Origin: Microvirga guangxiensis | GTDB taxonomy: Bacteria; Pseudomonadota; Alphaproteobacteria; Rhizobiales; Beijerinckiaceae | Length of the DNA: 64,000 nt | NCBI RefSeq assembly: GCF_900102135.1 | Contig: NZ_FMVJ01000003.1 | Span: 550,792-614,791 of the forward strand | Direction: 5' to 3' | In this document: positions 8,050 to 17,193 of the stretch, piece after piece | Numbering within the stretch: the first letter of the stretch is position 1 | How the letters are laid out: each line of letters begins with the position of its first letter | Made by a program: the position numbers and the translations under genes | Notes under the pieces: model-generated | The model's input: only the letters and a program-made list of their open reading frames with translations | Told to the model about the DNA's origin: nothing | Database searches by the model: none

Positions 8050-8695
8050 GTTTATTGCTAGGAGCTTCGCGTACGCTAGAGAGGGTTAATCAAAGGATTG
8101 CTCACTTGAGTAGCGCGGATTCGGTCCGGATAGTTTGCGGAAAATTCGAAAGCCGATCTTCAATTCCCGCCATCTAAGATTCCCACTCTAGGGTAGGGCG
8201 CAGGAAAATGACGAACCATTTTGGTTCTGGCAATGGTTTGCACCGCCTGATAAGTATAACTATGTGAAACTGCGCTGGCTGTTCGAAGTGCAGACGGTAG
8301 GCAATCGACAGCTTTCGTTAACTCCGTCACTATTCAATCGAGTTAGATCTGAATGCTGTCGTAAATGATTGACGCCCCAGGGTTCATTCGGATGCCCCAA
8401 ACGGTGTACTCAATCAAAAAAATTGCAGCTTCCTTCACGTCAGAAAATTCGCGAGCTGTTGATACTTCGTTGCTCGATGGGGGAAAGCATTTGAATGTCG
8501 CTCCACCTACTTAATGCGCCTCACGCTCAATACCGTTAGTTATTGCCCATATCCTCATGTTGCTCCTCGATGAAAGTCCGTCTCACCGTGCAAGCCATAT
8601 TGGAATATCCATAAAGGAAATCTGAAGCATGGGGCTGGTTAGATTACCGTCCCATGCATTCCGGCAGATTTCATCTTTTGTCGGGATCCGCACCG
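8050..8695. other. Low-G+C non-coding stretch downstream of the SIR2-HAM1 cassette
   Basis: About 645 bases with clearly lower G+C than the core and no credible gene in either direction. The two flanking genes converge on it (HAM1-like from the left, DUF3800-like from the right). I see no strong terminator hairpin or tRNA. It may be remnant or unrecognised non-coding sequence. Confidence 0.4.
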
Positions 8696-9610
8696 TTAGA
8701 TGCGATCCATCAACGATGCGCCTGGACGCCGATCACAAAAAGTAATCTCGTCGAGAGGCCATCCCTTCAGACCAGTGCCATCGTTAAGTGGGGCATCCCC
8801 TGGCAGCTTTGAAAAATGCCTCCATAGAGAATTTGCGACGATATCCGCAGCGAAGATCAATGGATCAGCTTTACCAACTACAACGATGTCCCCAACGTAT
8901 GACACATCTAGTCTGAAGCCAGCGTTCGCATTTATTGAGATCGTCGCTGTTTCATTTGTTCTTGTAACGAGATTTCTTGCGATGACCTCTGTCGTGCGGC
9001 TTGATATGTTTTTCGTTCGCTCCAGGAGTTCCTCGTACCGCTTTGCGACAGGGGCGTCGATTTGATCGAAGTATAAGTCCGTTTTCTGAAACCCGGCGTC
9101 CTCAACAAATAAATCCAGTATGAGTGCGAGATCGATCAGGACCTGATCTTCTACCTGATCGTCACTTGGTCTGTTTGCCCCGGGAATGGCATACATACGA
9201 GGCCCGTGGACTGGTGACTGATCCTTGGCACTTGCTGTCAACTGTTCATTGATGCCATGCACTTCCCGAGCAATCTTGAAACGCCTAGCAGCATAAACAA
9301 CGCGAAGCTGTCTCCGGATCATGAACCCAAAGATTTCTTCGCGAACCTCATGAGCAGTTTTTGCCCACTCATCATTGCCTGATTGGAAAGCGTCCGTGAT
9401 GTGAAGCTTTGCGCCAGGTGGTGCGGCTTTGCAGAATCGGTCGAAGGAGGGGCGTATGCTCTCGCGAGCGAATTCTAGGTGCTCTACCGGGATAGGAAGT
9501 GCACACATTAGGCTGATGTAATTATCGGCCTGCTCGGTGATGTTTCTGAGATAGCCCCTCCCACCAGCCTCGTCGACAAACGATACTACGTCGGCAACTA
9601 GGCCCGTCAT
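8696..9610 (-). CDS. DUF3800-like protein
   Basis: About 304 residues if read from ATG 9610, which has GGGGAG 4 bases upstream; a GTG at 9622 would add four. The N-terminal FVDEAGG (11-17) matches the acidic DESG-type motif of DUF3800 (an RNase H-like fold), with Ala in place of Ser. The C-terminal FAADIVANSLWRHF matches the closing LQxADxxA motif of that family, again with the acidic residue kept. DUF3800 proteins are common on mobile elements and in defence islands; their activity is poorly defined. The gene stands alone between the SIR2-HAM1 cassette and the recombinases. Confidence 0.6.
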   Translation of the reverse strand: MTGLVADVVSFVDEAGGRGYLRNITEQADNYISLMCALPIPVEHLEFARESIRPSFDRFCKAAPPGAKLHITDAFQSGNDEWAKTAHEVREEIFGFMIRRQLRVVYAARRFKIAREVHGINEQLTASAKDQSPVHGPRMYAIPGANRPSDDQVEDQVLIDLALILDLFVEDAGFQKTDLYFDQIDAPVAKRYEELLERTKNISSRTTEVIARNLVTRTNETATISINANAGFRLDVSYVGDIVVVGKADPLIFAADIVANSLWRHFSKLPGDAPLNDGTGLKGWPLDEITFCDRRPGASLMDRI

Positions 9611-10251
9611 GTAACTCCCCACTGCTAAGATTTCTTGCTTCGTTGATCCTGGGCATAGAATGCGCCAGGCTTGTCATTGCCGATATTTATAAACGGCATA
9701 TTCTCCTAACAAGAGGTGTTTTGAAACCTTGAGGCGGCCGTAATATTTGCAACAAAATAACAATGACGACGCGTTAAGTTCTCCAACGAGTAGTCCTCGA
9801 TACTGGCCTGATTTCGAGGTGCTGAGGCCGAGTAAGTAGTAGAGCCAAGATGCAGACGGCGAGACACTCAGGATAATGATCTTCAAAGTGAAACAGACTC
9901 CGCATCGTGATTACATTTGGCGCGAGCAGCCAAGCTTCGAGATCCGTCTGCACCCATCCGGGACCATTCTGCCATGGCTAAGAAACAGAGGGATTCCATG
10001 TTGCCCAAAACCCTCCGGTACCCTCCGACTCAGGGGCGAGCCACAGGAGTTCTGGGTTAATGTCGACCATCCGTTGGATTTGGAGGTTTACGTCCGATGG
10101 TTCTGAATACCACACCTACTTACCTCGGTGCCGCGTATGAGTATACCCTGGTGTGACGTAACACAGCCACGCTTTGGTGCGTAACATCAGAGTTAACATT
10201 GGATCAATGTGACGAGAATGTGCGCAGGTCTAAGACCCTGAGGCTAAATCT
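9611..10251. other. Intergenic region upstream of the serine recombinase
   Basis: Only weak short ORFs lie here (about 70-76 codons, no family likeness). The palindromic GTGTGACGTAACAC near 10151-10164 and related GCGTAAC/GTTAAC words lie about 90 bases before the recombinase start. They could be its promoter or binding region; this is not established. Confidence 0.35.
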
Positions 10252-10794
10252 ATGGCTCGTATCGGTTACGCTCGCGACTCCAATTCCGATCAGAACCTTC
10301 AGACCCAAATCGACAAGCTCAAGGCTGAAGGCTGTGAGGTCGTTCGCTCCGAGAAAGTCTCAGGCGCAAGCCGGGACGGACGGAATGAACTGGCAACCAT
10401 CATTGAGTTCCTTCGCTCTGGCGATGAGCTTGTCGTCACTCGTCTCGACCGGCTCGGACGGAACACCAGGGATGTTCTCAACATCGTTCATGAGGTTGAG
10501 CAGAAGCGAGCCTTTCTGACCATCCTAGATCCACTCGTCAGCACACGCGGGGAGATGGGACACCCCGTACTGACGGTACTTGACATGGTGGCTCAGATGG
10601 AGAGGCGCTTCATTAAGGAGCGTCAGAGGGACGGGATCGAGAAAGCGAAAGCAGAGGGTGTCTACAAAGGCGGGAAGCGTCGTCTCGACCATGCCAAAGT
10701 GAAGGCCATGCACTCGGAAGGGCACGGCCCTGCGGCAATAGCAAAGGCCCTCGGCTGCTCTCGGATGCAGGTTTGCCGGGTCCTACAGGCGTGA
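10252..10794 (+). CDS. Serine recombinase (resolvase/invertase family)
   Basis: A 180-residue small serine recombinase. The nucleophile Ser 10 sits in GYARDS (5-10), and the catalytic Arg residues appear in TRLDRLGRN (about 63-71). The long E helix follows, with MERRFIKERQRDGI around 120-133, and a C-terminal helix-turn-helix (ALGCSRMQVCRVL) closes the protein. Length is normal, so it should be active as a resolvase or invertase. It lies between the island cargo and the integrase. The direct-repeat array just downstream is a possible site of action. Confidence 0.9.
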   Translation: MARIGYARDSNSDQNLQTQIDKLKAEGCEVVRSEKVSGASRDGRNELATIIEFLRSGDELVVTRLDRLGRNTRDVLNIVHEVEQKRAFLTILDPLVSTRGEMGHPVLTVLDMVAQMERRFIKERQRDGIEKAKAEGVYKGGKRRLDHAKVKAMHSEGHGPAAIAKALGCSRMQVCRVLQA

Positions 10795-10815
10795 TCCTCT
10801 GAGCGGCTACCAAAA

Positions 10816-10831
10816 GTGCAGTGGACTGCAC
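10816..10831 (+). terminator. Small hairpin after the serine recombinase gene
   Basis: GTGCAGT-GG-ACTGCAC is a perfect 7-bp inverted repeat about 20 bases after the recombinase stop. No clear T run follows, so this is at best a weak terminator or a protein-binding palindrome. Confidence 0.35.
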
Positions 10832-10853
10832 CTGTCCTAATCTAATTAAGCCC

Positions 10854-10977
10854 CACCTCCAGAGAAGAAGGGCAATAACCCCTACTCTTAGAGAAGGTAA
10901 TTACCATGCACCTTCGGAGGAATTGGGGAATTGTCCCTCACCTTCAGAGACAAGGCTTTAGGTTGCACCTCCAAAGA
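10854..10977 (+). repeat. Array of five degenerate 12-bp direct repeats, 26-30 bp period
   Basis: Copies start at 10854 (CACCTCCAGAGA), 10883 (TACTCTTAGAGA), 10909 (CACCTTCGGAGG), 10939 (CACCTTCAGAGA) and 10966 (CACCTCCAAAGA). Several spacers contain a short palindrome (GGTAATTACC, GGGGAATTGTCCC, GGCGCC). The array fills the gap between the serine recombinase and the integrase stop. It looks like a phased protein-binding array (recombinase accessory sites or iterons) rather than CRISPR, because repeats are short and spacers are not uniform. Confidence 0.6.
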
Positions 10978-11061
10978 TAGGCGCCTGATTGCGAATGTGT
11001 CTTGCGTGTCTGTAAGCATCTTGCCACCTCTTCTGGGCCGGATGCAGGTTCCAACGGTACT

Positions 11062-12810
11062 TCAGTCATTAATCCGCTTCGGACGGCCGCGCGACGGGCG
11101 GTTCGCCGCCATGCCATCGAAATCAAGCCCGCGGAAAACCGTGAAATCAATCTCCGTGGGCAGCGGAGCCTTCGCGATCTCGTGCAGCTCGCTCCGGCGC
11201 AGCGATCCGCCATACTCCTCATGCACGTCGAGCAGCTCGTGACCAACCTGAAGCCGCGTCGTCCGTGGGTCGATCTTGAGATCCCGGTCGAAGTTGATCT
11301 TCGCGGTCCGCAGCGAATGGTATGTCTCCAGCAGGTGAGGGGAGGCTCCCGCCGCCCGGAACAGCCGCCCCATGCGCTTCTGGGCGGTGTCCGCCGGATC
11401 GACGACACCCTCATGCAGGGACGGAAAGATGAAGCCCTCCCGCCGGCGGGCCCAGTCGATGAAGCCGATCTCGTCGAGGAAGTTGTGGAGCACGAAGAAG
11501 CTGAGGCTCTCCTGCGTCTTGTACGGCACGATCTGGTATGAGCCGTCGACGGTGATCACGTTCGGCGGAATGGCGATCCAGACCCCATGATACCGCCTGA
11601 TGTTCTCGCCGCGCAGGAAGGAGAGCAGGCCAATGCGCCGGCCGGTGACGAAGCCGGTCAGCGGAAGCAGAGCCTTTGTCAGCTCGCCGCTTGCCACACC
11701 CTTTGCAAAGATCTGGTTCAGGAGCTCGTAGTCGGGAGCCGTGCGCTGGCGCTTGGGCGGCGAGATCTTCGGGTAGATGAGCCGCAGGTCATCGAGCTGG
11801 AACGGGATCTGGGCCTGCCGGCATCCGGCCCGGATGATCGTCTTGATCTTGCCGACATAGTTGTTCTTGAGCGTCGACCGGCTGAGCGGCCTGCGGGCGA
11901 GCTTCCTGTTGTCTTCGACGATCTCCCGGATCCGCGCCATGTCGTAATCGTCGTCCTTGGACGCGTTCGCCGGCATGTACGCGACCTGGTCGATGAATGC
12001 CTGCAGGTCGTCTTGGGTGTAGCGACCGACCGGCTTGTCCTCCATAAAGGCGAGGAACACGTCCGTGCGGTGCCGCAGATAGCTGAGCTCGCCGTAGTCG
12101 GCGCCATGCGCATTGCGGAGCTTGTCCTGATAGGTGCGGCTCGCCTCGCTGAACAGGGAGCCACGATCCTGCTCCTGCGGCGCCATGCCGGCGATTTGGG
12201 CCTGAAGCGCCGCCTGCGAGGCCATGAGTTCCCTGAGCATGCCGGCGAGCTCGTCATTCCGGGCGGGTGCGGCCGAGGCGGGAGCGGTCGGCGCCAGCGG
12301 CGGCAGCCCGAGATGCGCGCGGGTCGCGCCCTCATCCGTGACCAGCCCCAGATAATAGCGGTCGAGCACGGGCGCCTCGGCTGCCACGAGGGCGCTGGCC
12401 CCGGAGATCCGGTCGGCGGCGATGCCGATGAGCCCGTTGAGACCGGTCTCGGCCATCCGTCCGGCGATGGCCGCCGAGGATGCCGGCGCGCTGCCGTCCG
12501 CGAGCCGGCCGACGCCGTCGAGGCCGCGCAGTACTGGCAGGAGGGCGGTGAGATGATCGCGCACCGCCCGTCCCACGTTGTCCTGATCCGTCATGATTGC
12601 CTTGCCCCCTTCGGCCGCATTCCGCTGCAGATGTCCGAAGGCGAGATGGGCGGCGCCGGCAAGCTGTGCCGCCAGCCGTCTGGCCTCGCGAATTCGGACA
12701 TGTCCCAGGGTCACCCGGATCGGAGCGAAGGACAAGCCCGGGTCGAGGGCCTTGGGGATCCGGATCTGGAAGACGAGGCCCGCAGGGGTGCGCGTGAGGT
12801 GGTCCGGCAT
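11062..12810 (-). CDS. Tyrosine site-specific integrase of the genomic island
   Basis: A 582-residue integrase whose ATG lies 68 bp from the 3' end of tRNA-Ser(GGA), the usual place for an island integrase. The N-terminus begins with a DUF6538-like segment ([20 protein letters not shown]). A SAM-like core-binding domain covers about 220-330 and the catalytic domain about 360-560. Catalytic residues are visible: Arg in TGRRIG (391-392), HSLR (498-501), GHELLD (523-528) and Tyr 533 in EEYGG. All are intact, so it should be active. G+C is closer to the core than that of the cargo genes. Confidence 0.92.
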   Translation of the reverse strand: MPDHLTRTPAGLVFQIRIPKALDPGLSFAPIRVTLGHVRIREARRLAAQLAGAAHLAFGHLQRNAAEGGKAIMTDQDNVGRAVRDHLTALLPVLRGLDGVGRLADGSAPASSAAIAGRMAETGLNGLIGIAADRISGASALVAAEAPVLDRYYLGLVTDEGATRAHLGLPPLAPTAPASAAPARNDELAGMLRELMASQAALQAQIAGMAPQEQDRGSLFSEASRTYQDKLRNAHGADYGELSYLRHRTDVFLAFMEDKPVGRYTQDDLQAFIDQVAYMPANASKDDDYDMARIREIVEDNRKLARRPLSRSTLKNNYVGKIKTIIRAGCRQAQIPFQLDDLRLIYPKISPPKRQRTAPDYELLNQIFAKGVASGELTKALLPLTGFVTGRRIGLLSFLRGENIRRYHGVWIAIPPNVITVDGSYQIVPYKTQESLSFFVLHNFLDEIGFIDWARRREGFIFPSLHEGVVDPADTAQKRMGRLFRAAGASPHLLETYHSLRTAKINFDRDLKIDPRTTRLQVGHELLDVHEEYGGSLRRSELHEIAKAPLPTEIDFTVFRGLDFDGMAANRPSRGRPKRIND

Positions 12811-12878
12811 GTGTACAATCCCATGTACATGCAGGCCGACGGCATTGAAAAAGCTTGGATTTTCGGCGGGTCAGAAAA

Positions 12879-12968
12879 TGGCGGAGGGAGCGGGATTCGA
12901 ACCCGCGATACGGTTTCCCGTATACACACTTTCCAGGCGTGCGCCTTCAACCACTCGGCCACCCCTCC
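12879..12968 (-). tRNA. tRNA-Ser (anticodon GGA)
   Basis: A 90-base gene with an encoded CCA end. The acceptor GGAGGGG (12968-12962) pairs with CCCTCC near the 3' end. The anticodon loop CTGGAAA gives GGA, reading UCC/UCU. A long variable arm (ATACGG/CCGTAT) and T arm CGGGTTCGAATCCCG are present. Its 3' end faces the integrase gene, so it is the probable attachment site and right-hand boundary of the island. Confidence 0.96.
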
Positions 12969-13169
12969 AGCAGGAATCTTTCATCGTTGTAACTATGTTC
13001 GCGGCGTTGCGCGAACCGGATGAGATCCCCCGCATCTCTGCGGAGCGCTCCTGTAGCTCCAAAACGGTGCAAAAGGCAAGACCGAACTGCAGAAAGTTTG
13101 GAGGGGGTGGCTTTGCGGCGATCCCAAAACGCTCTAGATATTCCCCCTCTGTTTGGAGAGGTACCTTCC

Positions 13170-13490
13170 TTGAAATTTCTAGCGCGTAGTTTGGGGCTTC
13201 TGCTGGTCGCAGCCGGCTTCGTCGGTCTTGTGATCGATGGAACGCGCTCCATCGTCAATCATGCGGTTTCGTTCGTCTCGATCTCGAGTGCGGCCGGCAC
13301 CCTGTTCCCCAATGGCCCCACAGGCTTCGAGGGGCAACTGGCCGCGCGAACCTATCCGTGGCTGTGGGATCCCTTCGTGAGCCATCTGCTCCAGCTTCCT
13401 GCCTCCGTCACCGCCTTCATTGTCGGCGCATTGCTTCTCTGGGTCGGCCAGAAGCCGCTCGAGCCGATCGGTTACCTAGCGGGGCGCTGA
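13170..13490 (+). CDS. Small inner-membrane protein, unknown function
   Basis: Read from TTG 13170, which follows GGAGAGG at 8 bases; an ORF open further upstream has no such signal. The 106-residue product has a hydrophobic segment at about 8-28 and another near 78-95 (TAFIVGALLLWVG). A soluble loop of about 50 residues lies between them. It resembles small conserved membrane proteins of Hyphomicrobiales, but I cannot assign a family. It is the first core gene to the right of the island. Confidence 0.6.
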   Translation: MKFLARSLGLLLVAAGFVGLVIDGTRSIVNHAVSFVSISSAAGTLFPNGPTGFEGQLAARTYPWLWDPFVSHLLQLPASVTAFIVGALLLWVGQKPLEPIGYLAGR

Positions 13491-13575
13491 AGGCTTTTCA
13501 TCGTAAGGTGAGGGCTGGCCCCTCCTGCTCGGGCTGTGGAATGACTACATAAGGCAGGTCACGAGAGAGGCCTCC

Positions 13576-14235
13576 ATGTTCAGCTTCCGCAAACCCCTCA
13601 CCATCCCGACCCCCGATCAGGCTCTGCCGGGCCGTGCGGCTCCGCTTGCCACTGCCGAAACCCATTTCATCAATGGCCGTCCCCTCCAGCCGCCGTACCC
13701 GGATGGTATGGAGAAGGCGCTGTTCGGGCTTGGCTGTTTCTGGGGCGCGGAGCGCAAGTTCTGGCAGATGGGCGACGGCATCTGGGTGACGGCCGCAGGC
13801 TATGCCGCCGGCGTCACGCCCAATCCCACTTATGAAGAGGTGTGCTCTGGCATGACCGGGCATAACGAGGTGGTGCTCGTCGTCTACGATCCGAAGAAGA
13901 CCTCTTACCAGGCGCTGCTGAAGACCTTCTGGGAGAACCACGACCCCACGCAGGGCATGCGCCAGGGCAACGACGTCGGCACGCAGTACCGCTCCGGGAT
14001 CTATGTGTTCAACGAGGCTCAGCGCGAAGCGGCGGAAGCCTCGAAGGCAGCCTATGCCCAGGCGCTCGCGGAGCGTGGCTATGGTGCCGTCACGACGGAG
14101 ATCCTGGACGCGGGCCCGTTCTACTTCGCCGAAGATTATCACCAGCAATACTTGGCCAAGAATCCGAACGGCTATTGCGGTCTCGGCGGCACGGGCGTGA
14201 CCTGCCAGATCGGCACCGGCATCGCGGCCGAGTGA
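13576..14235 (+). CDS. msrA: Peptide-methionine (S)-S-oxide reductase MsrA
   Basis: This 219-residue enzyme reduces the S epimer of methionine sulfoxide in proteins. The active-site motif GCFWGAE starts at residue 53, with nucleophile Cys 54. Further family marks follow: [22 protein letters not shown] and [19 protein letters not shown]. Resolving-type cysteines are not obvious except the C-terminal [11 protein letters not shown]. The start ATG follows GAGAGG. The gene is monocistronic and converges on mepA. Confidence 0.95.
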   Translation: MFSFRKPLTIPTPDQALPGRAAPLATAETHFINGRPLQPPYPDGMEKALFGLGCFWGAERKFWQMGDGIWVTAAGYAAGVTPNPTYEEVCSGMTGHNEVVLVVYDPKKTSYQALLKTFWENHDPTQGMRQGNDVGTQYRSGIYVFNEAQREAAEASKAAYAQALAERGYGAVTTEILDAGPFYFAEDYHQQYLAKNPNGYCGLGGTGVTCQIGTGIAAE

Positions 14236-14241
14236 CCGAAA

Positions 14242-14267
14242 GCGCGGACGGAGGCTGCCGTCCGCGC
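14242..14267. terminator. Stem-loop between convergent msrA and mepA
   Basis: GCGCGGACGG-AGGCTG-CCGTCCGCGC forms a 10-bp perfect stem between the two convergent stops. The long T run is lacking, but place and strength suit a shared terminator. Confidence 0.55.
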
Positions 14268-14271
14268 AGCA

Positions 14272-15183
14272 TCATTCAGATACAAGAACGCGTCGGCACT
14301 CCTCCGGCAGCTGCGCCATCGTCAATGGCGGACGCGGCCTGCCGGGCTTTGGATAGAGCATCTCGGGAGTGAACCAGCGCGCGAGATCCGCACCGCATCC
14401 ATCGCCCGGCGGAGGCGGATCCTGATCGGAGCAGCCGGCGCTTCCCGACGGACAGGCGAGGCGGATGTGGAAATGGTAGTTGTGCCCCCAGGTCGGGCGC
14501 ACCTTGCTCAGCCATCCCCGATCCTGTCCCGCCTCGCGGCAGAGCGCCTTCTTGATCGCCGGGTTCACGAAGATGCGAGCAACGCTCCTCTCGGACGCGG
14601 CCGCGCGGATTAGGGCCGTGTGCTGTGGCGTCCAGACAGCAGGATCCACATCGAGCCAGTCGCTGCGCACCACATTGGTCGCGGACATCTCCTCACGCTC
14701 GAGTCGCGACAGGCGGCGATCGGGCATGGGGGTCAGCCACACATCCGCATCGAGGCCGATCTGGTGTGAGGCATGTCCGGTGATCATCGGTCCGCCGCGC
14801 GGTTGCGAGATGTCGCCGATGAGAAGGCCCGGCCAGCCATTGACGTTCGGCATGCGCGCGGAGAGACGCTGCAGAAGCGCGATCAGGTGCGGGTGGCCCC
14901 AATTGCGGTTGCGCGACAGGCGCATCACCTGCCACGTCTCGCCGTCAATGGGGATGGCCGCAGCGCCGGCCACGCAACCGCGCGCATATCCGCCGATGGA
15001 GCGGGCCTGCAGAGAGGCGGGCACCGTAGCGCGACCGAACAATTCCTTCGCGGCGAGCTTCGGATCGTTCGGGTTCGCCAGGGGCGGCAGGGGTTTGGGG
15101 GCGAGGGATCCCTTGTCCTGAGCGACGGCAGGGCCGCCGACGGCAAGAGCAGCGATGAGAATGAAAGAGCGAATCGGCTTCAT
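14272..15183 (-). CDS. mepA: Penicillin-insensitive murein endopeptidase MepA
   Basis: A periplasmic zinc endopeptidase of 303 residues that cleaves DD- and LD-crosslinks in peptidoglycan. A signal peptide ends near residue 21 (PAVAQ/D). The zinc motif GHASHQIGLDADVW begins at 136, with His 140 and Asp 147 as likely ligands. A third ligand is expected in GHNYHFHIRL (233-242). Cys residues in the C-terminal part may form disulfides, as in the family. Length is normal. Confidence 0.93.
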   Translation of the reverse strand: MKPIRSFILIAALAVGGPAVAQDKGSLAPKPLPPLANPNDPKLAAKELFGRATVPASLQARSIGGYARGCVAGAAAIPIDGETWQVMRLSRNRNWGHPHLIALLQRLSARMPNVNGWPGLLIGDISQPRGGPMITGHASHQIGLDADVWLTPMPDRRLSRLEREEMSATNVVRSDWLDVDPAVWTPQHTALIRAAASERSVARIFVNPAIKKALCREAGQDRGWLSKVRPTWGHNYHFHIRLACPSGSAGCSDQDPPPPGDGCGADLARWFTPEMLYPKPGRPRPPLTMAQLPEECRRVLVSE

Positions 15184-15245
15184 GCAGGAAGGCTAGCGCG
15201 GGCGGGCGAGGTTCGAAACAACCTGTGGGCTGTCATCTTGTCGCC

Positions 15246-15276
15246 GCGAGGGGCCGGTGCTGACCCGGCCCCTCGC
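15246..15276 (-). terminator. Strong stem-loop downstream of the SDR gene
   Basis: GCGAGGGGCCGG pairs with CCGGCCCCTCGC around a 7-base loop, just after the SDR stop. No U tract follows, but the 12-bp G+C stem suggests a terminator or transcript-end hairpin. Confidence 0.55.
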
Positions 15277-15283
15277 GTGAGGA

Positions 15284-16450
15284 TTAGTGGCGCGGCTGCG
15301 GACGGCCTTCATGCTTGCCGCGCTGGCTGATATGGCCAGGACCCATGGTGCGTTTGTCGTGGCCGTTACCGGTGCGGCGCATGGTGGGCTGGTAGCGCGG
15401 CATCGGCCGCTTCGCGGGACGGCTTGGGCGGCGCGTGCCGGAGGTGAAGGGCGCAAGAAGCAGGCTTGCGACGACGGCACCGACACCGGCCAGAACGGCA
15501 GCCGTTGCGAGGGGATGGAGCTGCGCCTCGAGCAGCAGACTCGTCTTGCGCGGCTCGCCCGGCAGCGACGAATACATGTCGCCATCCTCACGGGCGCGAT
15601 AAAGGTTGTCGCGCATCTGCTTGCGTTCGGGATGGTCGGTCGTTTGCGAGCCGTAGCCCGTCCATTCCATTGCCTTGTCCAGCATGCGCGGCGCGACCTT
15701 GCCCATGGCGCCGATCACCCATCCTCCGAAGCCGATGGTGAGCTCGCGTCGATGATTCTCCGCGGCGAAGACGATGGCCTTCGCGACCAGATGCGGATCG
15801 TAGGCCGGCGGCGGAACTGCGTTCTCCTTGTCGAGATAATTACGGGCATGCTCGACATAGGGCGTGTCGATGGAGGAGGGCTTGATGAGCGTTACGGAGA
15901 TGGGCGCGCCCTGTTCCTCCAACTCCATGCGCAGGCCATCCGTGAAGGCCTTCACGGCATGCTTGGAGGCCGAATACTGCGTCTGCAGGATCATGGCTCG
16001 CTCGGACAGCACGCTGCCCACATTGATGATGGTGCCGCCCCGGCCGCGCAGGTGTTCCGCGGCAATGAGCGAACCATTGACCACGCCCCAATAATTGACC
16101 TCGAAGAGCTGACGCTGATCCTCGATAGGGATCTTGTCGAGACTCCCATAGAGAGCAACGGCTGCGTCGTTCACCCAGGTGTCGAAGCCGCCGAAGGTGT
16201 CGATGGCGGTGCGGGCGATGCGCTCCAGATCCTCGCGCTTGCTCACGTCCGCCGCGACCGCGACGGCGCGGGTGCCGCCCCGGCTGAGCTCATCGGCAAC
16301 CTTGCGCAGGGCATCCTCGTTGCGGGCTGCCAGAACAAGGCCCTTCGCTCCACGCGAAGCAAACATGTGTGCTGTCGCGAGGCCGATGCCGCTGGACGCC
16401 CCCGTGATGACGATGACCTGCTCCTCAACCGGCTTCTGGCGAACGGGCAT
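15284..16450 (-). CDS. SDR-family oxidoreductase with C-terminal membrane segment
   Basis: A short-chain dehydrogenase/reductase of 388 residues. The NAD(P) motif TGASSGIG lies at 16-23, NDAA at about 94-97, and catalytic Ser 146, Tyr 159 and Lys 163 (YSASK) are present. After the catalytic fold the protein continues with a hydrophobic stretch near 315-340 (AAVLAGVGAVVASLLLAPF) and a basic tail, so it is probably membrane-anchored. Its substrate is not evident. The start follows AAGGAG. It is the only gene of its unit. Confidence 0.9.
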   Translation of the reverse strand: MPVRQKPVEEQVIVITGASSGIGLATAHMFASRGAKGLVLAARNEDALRKVADELSRGGTRAVAVAADVSKREDLERIARTAIDTFGGFDTWVNDAAVALYGSLDKIPIEDQRQLFEVNYWGVVNGSLIAAEHLRGRGGTIINVGSVLSERAMILQTQYSASKHAVKAFTDGLRMELEEQGAPISVTLIKPSSIDTPYVEHARNYLDKENAVPPPAYDPHLVAKAIVFAAENHRRELTIGFGGWVIGAMGKVAPRMLDKAMEWTGYGSQTTDHPERKQMRDNLYRAREDGDMYSSLPGEPRKTSLLLEAQLHPLATAAVLAGVGAVVASLLLAPFTSGTRRPSRPAKRPMPRYQPTMRRTGNGHDKRTMGPGHISQRGKHEGRPQPRH

Positions 16451-16669
16451 GGCGATCTCCTTCGTTGTCTCTGGATCAGAAACGCATGGGTCAAAAGCGA
16501 GGGTTCAACGTGACGGTGATCGACCCGGTTCCTATGGCAGCGCTTGATGCCGCAGGCGCGGAGAAGCGTTGCGGAGACTTGTCGCGTCCAAGCCGCGCAA
16601 AGCCTTGGCCGGAACGGCTTCTGGACCGGAGCGTTGCCCTAGACCTTGCAGATGACAGGGAGTGAGAGA

Positions 16670-17080
16670 ATGGAGACGACGGTACAGAACACCGATGTGC
16701 GTGAAACCCACAGCCTGATCGCCAGCGACAAGGTGGAGGGTACGCCGGTCCGGCGCTCGGACGGCGAGAAGATCGGCACCATCGAACGCGTGATGATCGA
16801 GAAACGGTCGGGCAAGGTCGCTTATGCGGTCATGAGCTTCGGCGGCTTCATGGGCTTGGGCGAGGAATACTACACGCTCCCCTGGAGCGTCCTGAAATAC
16901 AACACCGAGCTCGATGCCTATGAGCTCAATCTATCGGAAGATCAGCTCCGCGGCGCACCCCGCCGCACGGCCGAGGGGCACGACGCCTCCTATGACCGTG
17001 AATGGGAGGAGCATGTCCACCGCTACTACAACGCCACGCCCTATTGGGGCGAGAGCGATCCCATGAGCACTGGCCGCTGA
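16670..17080 (+). CDS. PRC-barrel domain protein
   Basis: A 136-residue protein read from ATG 16670, which follows AGGGAG; an ATG 24 bases earlier is less likely. The PRC barrel spans about 20-90 (SDKVEGTPVRRSDGEKIGTI and a matching second half YYTLPWSVLKYN). Such proteins are soluble, abundant in Hyphomicrobiales, and often stress-related; the exact role is unknown. The tail is rich in Tyr, His and Glu. Confidence 0.85.
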   Translation: METTVQNTDVRETHSLIASDKVEGTPVRRSDGEKIGTIERVMIEKRSGKVAYAVMSFGGFMGLGEEYYTLPWSVLKYNTELDAYELNLSEDQLRGAPRRTAEGHDASYDREWEEHVHRYYNATPYWGESDPMSTGR

Positions 17081-17103
17081 TCCTTCACCGGCCTCGCAAA
17101 AAG

Positions 17104-17135
17104 AAAATCGCCCGGTTTTCACCGGGCGATTTTTT
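17104..17135. terminator. Bidirectional rho-independent terminator
   Basis: ATCGCCCGGT-TTTC-ACCGGGCGAT is flanked by A and T runs on both sides. It serves the PRC-barrel gene and the convergent histone-like gene. Confidence 0.85.
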
Positions 17136-17193
17136 ATGCCCATGCGCCGGTCGAGAGCTTGAACCCTCTTCTGGCGCATGGGGCATGCTTGGC

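Noticed and set aside
9674..10106. Two short ORFs between the DUF3800-like and recombinase genes
   Set aside because: No good ribosome-binding site, no family likeness, and overlapping opposite frames.
10854..10977. CRISPR array
   Set aside because: The repeats are only about 12 bases, degenerate, and the spacers are short and uneven. No cas gene is present.
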